Below are positions 46,601-64,000 of a stretch of 64,000 nucleotides of DNA, piece after piece. The position numbers and the translations under genes are program-made. Source of the stretch: Antedon mediterranea. Lineage: Eukaryota > Echinodermata > Crinoidea > Comatulida > Antedonidae. Every line of letters starts with the position of its first letter. Position 1 is the first letter of the stretch. Location: NCBI RefSeq assembly GCF_964355755.1, contig NC_092673.1, forward strand, positions 36,093,648-36,157,647, written 5' to 3'. A model generated the notes under the pieces. That model had not been told where the DNA came from. It saw nothing but the letters and a program-made list of their open reading frames with translations, and ran no database searches.

Positions 46601-46795
46601 AACAAATAAAACAAAGCAGACTATTACTACTTCTATTATAATTTGATAAAAATGAACCATTATTTACATTTGTGAATAGATAAAGAGCAAGGCCATCCGT
46701 TATTAAAAGAGGGTATTCACTGTTTAGGATTGTTAAACCCAATAGCAGAAGCTGGGTCAGCATCTGAAGACAGTGACTGGAAGGGCTTTGAGTGA
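40704..46795 (+). CDS. C20orf27: C20orf27 (UPF0687) homologue
   Basis: Exons 40704-40776, 43063-43302, 46398-46526 and 46680-46795; phases consistent, 185 residues (human about 174). Shared with the human protein: a VRF(P/A)..H start, VGFLLSQHKYEASFTIED (human VGFLKILHRYEITF), SAHKEGV-type HAHKEGVWSEQIQLSS, VHARVMDKEQGHPLLKEGI and the C-terminal EDSDWKGFE (human SEHSDWHGFD). No signal peptide, no membrane segment, no known catalytic motif; the fold looks like a small beta-rich domain. Its molecular function is not established to my knowledge. The start ATATGGCGGAGGCG has a good context, and exon 1 codes only 24 poorly conserved residues. Intron 1 is rich in CTAGGC words; intron 2 contains an apparent DNA transposon and a 41-bp minisatellite. 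Confidence 0.9.
40860..41580 (+). repeat. CTAG/GGCC-rich cluster in C20orf27 intron 1
   Basis: Dense overlapping words such as TAGGCCTAG, CTAGGCTAG, GCCTAGC and CTAGCTAGC around 40880-40950 and 41325-41580, separated by AT-rich DNA. Same composition as 53205-53580, 31620-31770, 33150-33190 and 50170-50250, all near gene starts. Confidence 0.6.
43555..43673 (+). mobile_element. Possible non-LTR element 3' end with TAA microsatellite
   Basis: T-rich sequence ending GGTTTTTGGCAATAAATAATAA, with about ten TAA units. The end GGCAATAAA resembles GGCGAAATAAA at about 5820, as expected for related LINE/SINE 3' tails. No internal coding or promoter box recognised. Confidence 0.35.
43880..45490. mobile_element. 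Putative non-autonomous DNA transposon in C20orf27 intron 2
   Basis: The less AT-rich ends share inverted sequence: TTACGATTGCGTCGTTTTCT near 43922 against the reverse complement of 45466-45490, which contains TTACGATTGCGTCGTTTTTA. Subterminal words recur: GGTTTCCAGTCGACGTAAG at 43890 and GGTTTCCTGTCGA at about 45303 and 45433. GCTTCCGCTTACG and CTTCCGCTTACG occur in inverted orientation near 43913 and 45245. The AT-rich middle has no transposase frame. Boundaries and superfamily are uncertain. Confidence 0.5.
45587..45882 (+). repeat. 41-42-bp minisatellite in C20orf27 intron 2 (7 copies)
   Basis: The unit AAAGTGTATCATAGGGCAGC plus CTTTATTTTTGGATCATAAA/C has small indels in the first and last copies. 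No splice junction included. Confidence 0.93.
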
Positions 46796-49700
46796 AATCA
46801 ACACAACCAGATAATACAGGCCTAGCTATGTTGTAATATGACAATAATGGACGTCAGTAGCAGTCTTTACTAATTCATTATTGTCTGAATTACATTCCAA
46901 GACATTTTATTATGTTAAATTAATTAGTACAGACAGTTTTAGTAGGAATGTGAATAGTGGATGTACTATCAGGTTTGATTCAGATTTTATTTGTCCCAGA
47001 AAGTGGATGATATTCATTCACAGTGGATACAGTAGAGTTGTATCCATGTCACCAGTGATAGTCCAGTGACATGGTGACATGGATACAGTAGAATTGTATC
47101 CATGTCACCAGTGATAGTCCAGTGACATGGTGACATGGATACAGTGGAGTTGTATCCATGTCACCAGTGATAGTCCAGTGACATGGTGACATGGATACAG
47201 TGGAGTTGTATCCATGTCACCAGTGATAGTCCAGTGATATGGTGACAGTAGAGTTGTATCCATGTCACCAGTGATAGTCCAGTGACATGGATACAGTAGA
47301 GTTGTATCCATGTCACCAGTGATAGTCCAGTGACATGTCACCATGGATACAGTAGAGTTGTATCCATGTCACCAGTGATAGTCCAGTGACATGTCACCAT
47401 GGATACAGTAGAGTTGTATCCATGTCACCAGTGATAGTCCAGTGACATGGTGACAGTAGAGTTGTATCCATGTCACCAGTGATAGTCCAGTGACATGGAT
47501 ACAGTAGAGTTGTATCCATGTCACCAGTGATAGTCCAGTGACATGTCACCATGGATACAGTAGAGTTGTATCCATGTCACCAGTGATAGTCCAATGACAT
47601 GGTGACATGGATGCAGTAGAGTTGTAGCCATGTCACCAGTGATAGTCCAGTGACATGGTGACATGGATACAGTAGATTTGTATCCATGTCACCAGTGATA
47701 GTCCAGTGACAGAAATTCATTCTTTTTATAACAGAACTTGTTTTGTATAATCAGACAGTTTATATACCAATTATTATTATTATTAGTGATAATACTTTTA
47801 ATAGGCTTTCTCAATACATACTGTATTAAGCAAAAAGCTAAACATCTACTGTCGAAAATGAGGGTGGTTGGTAGTAGACAATACAATATTTTAACTTCAA
47901 TTAAGAAATACAGTAGTTGGTATATAAACTGTTTTTGGCGAGAAACAATCGCATTTAATTTAACTTATTTAATTTTAGATATTATTTGTAAATTTGTATT
48001 TTTTATACTGTGCCAAATTGTGTAGGATAAATAGAGTAGTAATTACTGTAATACATTGATAAGCATATTTAAAACTTTATTGAAACATAAGTTCATGTAT
48101 TTTATTATAGTTACTGCAGCTTGTGGTTAGGGGTGTTTTATGCTGTCATTCTAGCAAGTGTTTCAAGGTGCAATTAACTCATTGCTAACTAGTCAAATTA
48201 GTATTATTACTGAGATAATGTACAGGGGCGGGCTATTCCATTTTGCATATATGTATAATTGAAATAATACTATTAAATAACTATCAATATATATATATAA
48301 ACAAATCAGGCAAAGAACACTAATTCTAAACTGCCCGGTAATATACTGAAATTTAATTAATTAATTTGAAACGATAAAGATGAGGAAATCTGTGAGAATG
48401 AGAAAAAGTCGTATATATATATATATATAGTATAATAAAAAAAAATTTGATTAAAATTTGATAATGGTAGAATAAAATGAATTATATTGCAGAGGATGCC
48501 TTTGCACCATCATTCCTTTAAATCCGCCATTGATATAGTACAGTGTATTTAGGGCTACGTTGGTGATGAATACAAACATGAGATGTAATTTGAATTCAAT
48601 TTTTCCTCCATGTATTTTATTCATTAATACAAATTTATTGTGAAATAAAACTATCACAATGAAAACGAAGACAAATCGTGTTTATATAATTAAAGCTATT
48701 TTGGTTTGTTTATTTTATTTTCACATGAACCAACTGCAAATACTTTTTACTAAATGTGAAACCCATGTTTTTTAAAATAATCAAATCTCATTTTATTATG
48801 CTTAGGTAGTGAGGCTGTATTTGAGGGCTGGAAAAAATCCTGCCAGAAAGACCCTTTGGAACTAGCAAGCACTAGCGCTGCAAAATACAGTACCTGTTGT
48901 TGTGAAAGAGTATTATCATCATTTACTACTTGGAAAAATGCCAAGCACATTTCATTTTTGTTTGCAAGTGCCAGCCTTCTGTCTTTCGTCAAGTATTTCA
49001 CTCAGTTTTTATAAACGCTTGATTTCCAACTGCTCTTCTGTTGTCATTGAGGGATGTTATTTCAAAACATGTACATCATCACTGCATAGACTTTATTGCA
49101 ATCATACCAATTATTTCATGTCCTGTTATTCACTACCCGATTTATTCAACAACAAAATAAACAAATGTGTTATACTGTTTTTTATTTTATTTTTTGTCTT
49201 ATTACATAAAAAGTGGAATGAATTTAACAATACAGTACTTCCCCAGACTTCAGTTTTGAATTTCTGAAGGTAAATATGTTGTATAAAATTGATTATATTT
49301 GGTAAAGCAGTGCTGGATTTGGTATAGCAATTATCTTACTTGTTGTACTAGCCAGATTTCAGCGTAATGATTTTATAAAAACACGCTTGTAATGTACAAT
49401 GGTATTGCTATAATATTGTTACTTTTCAGCTAAACCATAAAAATACTGTACATGATTTTAACATCCAAATGAAAACAATTATTTTCAGCAAATTGTGAAA
49501 TTTAGAATTCTGCAACCCATTAATTTTTATGTTTTGAAATTATAATAGTAAAATATTTTTTAATATTGAAAATTCATTTTTTAGCAAAATATTATTAAAT
49601 AGGCAACTAACTATACTGAACTCAAAATAACATGGTCTGCATTTTGTTGACAGATTAAAACTTTTTTCAAATTGTTCATTATCTACATTTGCTGTATCTT

Positions 49701-49830
49701 GACGATAACAGTAGTAAGTCATGAATTGGTCATCACAATTTCTCAATGATAGTTTTTGTTGCTTGAAGACTTGTAAAAAGTAGTTGAAGATGCATATTCT
49801 AGAAGACTGAATTAAAAACTCCCAGCAGAT
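46796..49830. other. Intergenic region between C20orf27 and the first G-gamma gene
   Basis: Convergent 3' ends. It holds a minisatellite with internal palindromes (47030-47710), a TA microsatellite (about 48412-48430) and AT-rich DNA. Open frames at 48902-49267 (+) and 49001-48750 (-) overlap each other and match no family I recognise. Confidence 0.5.
47030..47710 (+). repeat. Minisatellite with internal inverted words (about 13 copies)
   Basis: Units of about 40-57 bp contain GTTGTATCCATGTCACCAGT and GATAGTCCAGTGACATGG. The variable spacer is GTGACATGGATACAGTAGA or its shorter forms. CATGTCACC and GGTGACATG within one unit are inverted copies, so each unit can form a hairpin. Unit length varies by loss of the hairpin arm. 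Confidence 0.9.
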
Positions 49831-50031
49831 TTAGAGAATGCCACATTTGCCCTTATCCTTGTAATGATTTTCACCGCTTGGTGGGATTCCAGTCAAAAGC
49901 ATATCCTTATCACGATGTTCCACACAGTATTCACGTAGACTGGTTGCAGCTTGTGATACAAGCAAGCGTTTGATTGCCGCCTCACGTTTTAGTTGTTCGA
50001 CAACTTTCTTCATATTCTGGACACCAGTCAT
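49831..50031 (-). CDS. Heterotrimeric G-protein gamma subunit (GNG5-like)
   Basis: 66 residues in one coding exon. MKKVVEQLKREAAIKRLLVSQAA matches the N-terminal coiled-coil helix that pairs with G-beta (closest by eye to vertebrate GNG5). LREYCVEHRDKDMLLTGIP is the family core. The end CGIL is a CaaX box with Leu last, predicting geranylgeranylation and membrane anchoring. The usual ENPF motif before the CaaX box reads ENHY. The ATG directly follows a good 3' splice site (TTCTATTTTAAACAG), so a non-coding 5' exon exists upstream on the minus strand, perhaps near the CTAGGC-rich segment 50170-50250 or the GC-richer 50440-50540. Partner of the second gamma gene 1.5 kb upstream. Confidence 0.92.
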   Translation of the reverse strand: MTGVQNMKKVVEQLKREAAIKRLLVSQAATSLREYCVEHRDKDMLLTGIPPSGENHYKDKGKCGIL

Positions 50032-51190
50032 GGCTGTTTAAAATAGAAACAAATCAAATTATTTATAACAATCAATATGATAACAACAATTAAAAAAGGT
50101 CATGCTTCAAAATTTCAGAGGCTGCTTTATCTTCTGATCGGTTGTCACATTGTTGGTACAGTAAATAGGCCTACAGTATATCAATAGGCTAGCTAGGCGG
50201 ATCGGGTCATCCGGGGCTGGCTAGGCTACTGTAGGCCTAGGCTAGCTAGAGAATGTACGTCACTACTCGTGCTGATACCGATATGATAGCCTACGCCTGC
50301 TAAACTGGCTAACCGCCGTTCTGTTGATAAAAAAAATCAACAAGAATTTATTATAAATGAAATAAATGTTCCCACCGTGATAAATTTATTCTTGTAAACC
50401 TTAGATTGACAGTAAAAAAGATGTATTTTCTGATGACTTCCGTTCTGGAATTACAGCATCAGACCAACTCTATCGGCGACGCCTATTTTGGTTGTTCTTT
50501 GAGGGTCTCTCGATAGAGGGCGCGCGGTGGGAAAATGTAACTCCTCTCTGTTTTGGATTCTTTTATTCGGAAAACTTGTTTCCGCAGAGGGATTTTCTTC
50601 TTTTTTTCATCTTTTTTTCTTTTTCAACGTTCCACCATTATTATTTGAAATATCTTAATTTGTTAATTTGATAGGAGGCGGAACCAAAAAACTGATGTTA
50701 TCATTTTTTATATGTTCAATATAGGCATTGCCAAGGAAAGTGACGGCCCTCTTTACCTTCTGGACCAACAACAAATTGTTCCTTTCGTTTAATAGGGGGA
50801 CCGACCACCAAGTAACATTACAAATTAAATGGGAAAATGAATGAATGACTAATTTGACAATACATGTTGGCATCAACCAATGAAAGCTGTCATAGACAAT
50901 GCCTCATCATGTTCATATATTATGAAGATCCATGTTGTACTACCATCTAAATGAATGTAATTTTGATCTTTGTCAAGAGAAAAATCCTCCAAGGCGTATG
51001 ACAGAGGATTTGAACCGGTAGTTTATCCACCCCCTTCTCCACTTTATCGAATTTGTTTTTTTAAATGGTTGATCTCGACCCCACCACTGATGATAGTTCG
51101 CTAAATAAGCTATATATGTTTTATCCTTAACTGGGCCATAAACAAATAGAATAAGAACGCAACATGTTTGAATCACCGGCCAATTGTTAT

Positions 51191-51196
51191 TTTATT
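51191..51196 (-). promoter_or_regulatory. Candidate polyadenylation signal of the second G-gamma gene
   Basis: AATAAA on the minus strand about 340 bases after the stop codon. If used, the 60-bp duplication at 51295-51420 lies in the 3' untranslated region. Confidence 0.3.
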
Positions 51197-51294
51197 TCAC
51201 AATTTCAAATAATAAAGTCTTATATATGAATTCATGACTTGTGTTTTGCCAATCTTCCCACCAATGAGGCAATTAAGTTCTTGTCATCAATGGG

Positions 51295-51420
51295 ATCACA
51301 TCTTTCACATAATGGAATTATTCAGTGAATGCCTCTCTGATGAGGACGGTTAGTAGAGGGACCACATCTTTCACATAATGGAATTATTCAGTGAATGCCT
51401 CTCTGATGAGGACGGTTAGT
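51295..51420. repeat. Direct duplication of about 60 bp
   Basis: Two near-perfect copies containing CACATCTTTCACATAATGGA and CTCTGATGAGGACGGTTAGT, about 66 bp apart. Confidence 0.9.
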
Positions 51421-51538
51421 TAGCAGGATGAGTAACGCGCGACATCCTCTTTTATGATTTTATTAAAATACCAGTTTTCACCACCAATAGATGAACGGAT
51501 ATACACATTATTAGTGGAAACAAATGATTTATTTGGCT

Positions 51539-52033
51539 TTATATTAAACAACATGGTCTGCTACTCATTCTGTAAGGAGAAACACGTCCTGGGTTGTCAG
51601 CTGTTGGACCTCCTGTCAGTAAAAAGTCATTTTTTCCAAGTGAAATGCAGTATTGTTTGAGATCAAGTGCTGCTTCTGATACTGGGATTCGAACAATTGA
51701 TGCCTCTCTTTTTAACTGTTTGATGTCCTGTCTTAAGCGCATTGACTCTGTTTTGATTCTATACTGAACTCTGTGGTATGAAGAAATAAACTTTATGATA
51801 GATACTAATTTAACCTTGTTCACTCAACTGAAATGTAATGCATTCGATCAGTAATAAAAATAATAATAATAATCAATAATATTAATGAAAGTACAGAGTA
51901 GCCTTGTCTACCAAACGTAACGTCACATTTTATTTCCATTTGTCTTATCTTTCGTCATTTTCGTCATTACTTCTGTTCACTATAACAAAGTGTTATACAT
52001 TCTCACAGTAAAAAATGCTTACCTTGGATCCAT
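51539..52033 (-). CDS. Divergent heterotrimeric G-protein gamma subunit
   Basis: Exons 52033-52023 (MDP plus two bases) and 51770-51539, joined at AG/GTAAGC and CCACAG/AG; 80 residues. IKQLKREASIVRIPVSEAALDLKQYC is the G-gamma helix, followed by GKNDFLLTGGP. The C-terminus CCLI is a CaaX-type prenylation signal with an extra Cys. The NPF motif is replaced by DNPGRVSPYRM, an extended linker, so this is an atypical paralogue. The tiny first coding exon is chosen because it supplies an ATG in phase with a canonical donor. A start at internal Met (MRLRQ) would give 67 residues, nearer the family norm, and cannot be excluded. Divergent from DNAAF9, ATGs 1.1 kb apart. Confidence 0.85.
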
Positions 52034-53134
52034 TGTAATGTTGAAACTTCACCACTCAATCGTGTAGTTACAATAAGATTGAAATCCTATGTATGACAGC
52101 AGTTCAAACTTCACTTTCATTACCTATTAAATTAGATTTATTCACAGCGATTCAATAATAAAACATCGATACTACTAAAGTAAATACATTAACCATCGGC
52201 GGTCGACGTCTAATTACGCATTACACGCAAACAAGGGCGTATACTAAATAACCAACTTAGTTCCTACAACCAACTCTGGCATTATAAACTGCTCGATATA
52301 CTACTACAATATTATAAGGCCCCTGGACAAACTGAGAACAACATAATTTACAGAAAATATGACTTACTTAGCTTTATAAATTCGACTGAATATGACTCAT
52401 TATCACCTCTTCGTTCACGTTAAACTGGTGTATAAGTAAGACAAGAAGAAGACTTAGCAGCCAATGTATGGAATGCTCAACTCTCATATCCGGAAGAAGT
52501 GACGTGGTATATTAAGCACAGTGGTAAAGGATATTGCTTTTATCTTTCCGGTAGTATGGTCGACCAAATAAGGTGTGATGTTAAAAAGATAACGGCGCGT
52601 CAATACACTTTTTTTTTTCAAATTACAATTTTTAGTATTTAGTATAGTATTACTTTGTATGGAGTTTACACTTTATTTTCAATATAGTGGGCGCGCCTTT
52701 GACCGACTCATGGTTCTGTAACTACTGGATCCTCTGTTATGCTTTTTAATTGCCATCATAGATAGGAACGGAATCCTCAGCGTCTACGCGCCGCCAAACA
52801 TGTTTTTTTCTTGAAACAACGTCGGAGAATCGTGTTTATTGCTTAATTTTCGTAAAATCGAATCACAGAACGTGATGTCAAACCTGAATAGCTATTTGCA
52901 TTACTTAAATCCATATGTAAACTGTTTTTTTAGTACTGAGATATTCATTGCGTTGTTTTGAATTTTTAATTAGCAGTGAACTTGCTAGCCAATCACAATG
53001 TAGCAAATTGGAATCCAGGGTGATGTTTATACCACGTGACCATAATCAAAATGGCGTTTTTGTTGTTGTAAAAATGAGGAAGGTCGTGTGAAATACAAAA
53101 CATTATTAGGCCTAGACGTTGATTAAATAAGAAG
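52034..53134. other. Divergent promoter region between the second G-gamma gene and DNAAF9
   Basis: No coding exon. A less AT-rich stretch around 52440-52560 and another at 53020-53100 (CCACGTGACC, an E-box-like word) may be the two promoters. No convincing RFX X-box was found for the ciliary gene. Confidence 0.4.

Positions 53135-64000
<10,866 letters not shown>

Larger units (their letters stand above)
50032..51538. other. Upstream region of the first G-gamma gene
   Basis: A CTAGGC-rich patch (50170-50250) and a GC-richer stretch with GAGGGCGCGCGGTGGG (about 50515) probably mark the promoter. The remainder to 51538 has no gene. A 60-bp sequence is directly duplicated (51295-51354 and 51361-51420). 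Confidence 0.45.

Noticed and set aside
48750-49267. Overlapping open frames of 83 (-) and 121 (+) codons downstream of C20orf27
   Set aside because: They overlap on opposite strands, show no splice context and match no family I recognise. The minus-strand frame could be a pseudogene fragment but cannot be supported.
52034-53134. RFX X-box upstream of the ciliary gene DNAAF9
   Set aside because: No sequence fits the two half-sites with correct spacing.

Overview
The window is nuclear DNA from an animal. Genes are intron-rich with GT-AG splicing, vertebrate-type AATAAA signals and TTAGGG-type telomeric repeats, and the proteins match bilaterian orthologues closely. The AT-rich background, the many TAGGCCTA-type words near gene starts and the deuterostome-like gene set suggest a marine invertebrate deuterostome (echinoderm or hemichordate), but the species is inference.

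Layout. 1-13465 (+): C-terminal part of a KNDC1 (very-KIND) Ras-GEF, with a 2.9 kb fold-back structure in intron 1 and two large splice-donor minisatellites. 15056-16603 (+): intronless heparan N-sulfatase (SGSH). 17385-22134 (-): AS3MT-like methyltransferase that lacks one catalytic cysteine. 23701-27427 (+): mitoferrin. 29415-31440 (-): ADP-ribosylserine hydrolase (ADPRS/ARH3). 33032-40202 (+): ribosome-biogenesis factor MAK16, interrupted by a 4.4 kb splice-acceptor minisatellite. 40704-46795 (+): C20orf27 homologue. 49831-50031 (-) and 51539-52033 (-): two G-protein gamma subunits. 53135 to beyond the window end (+): N-terminal half of DNAAF9 (C20orf194/Shulin). The genes are unrelated housekeeping, signalling and ciliary genes. 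The window shows no operon or dedicated gene cluster, apart from the pair of G-gamma genes.

The outstanding feature is the tandem repeats. More than 20 minisatellite arrays fill introns and gaps. At least eight of them, in four different genes, were seeded on an exon-intron junction, so that an authentic donor or acceptor is copied 2 to about 110 times into the intron. In every case the exon-proximal site restores the conserved protein, and the distal copies lead to an in-frame stop. Two of the largest arrays (KNDC1 donor, MAK16 acceptor) have an exactly 40-bp unit. Other non-genic content includes a tRNA-derived SINE, two 3' ends of one LINE family, a hairpin MITE, and two dispersed families with no assigned class.
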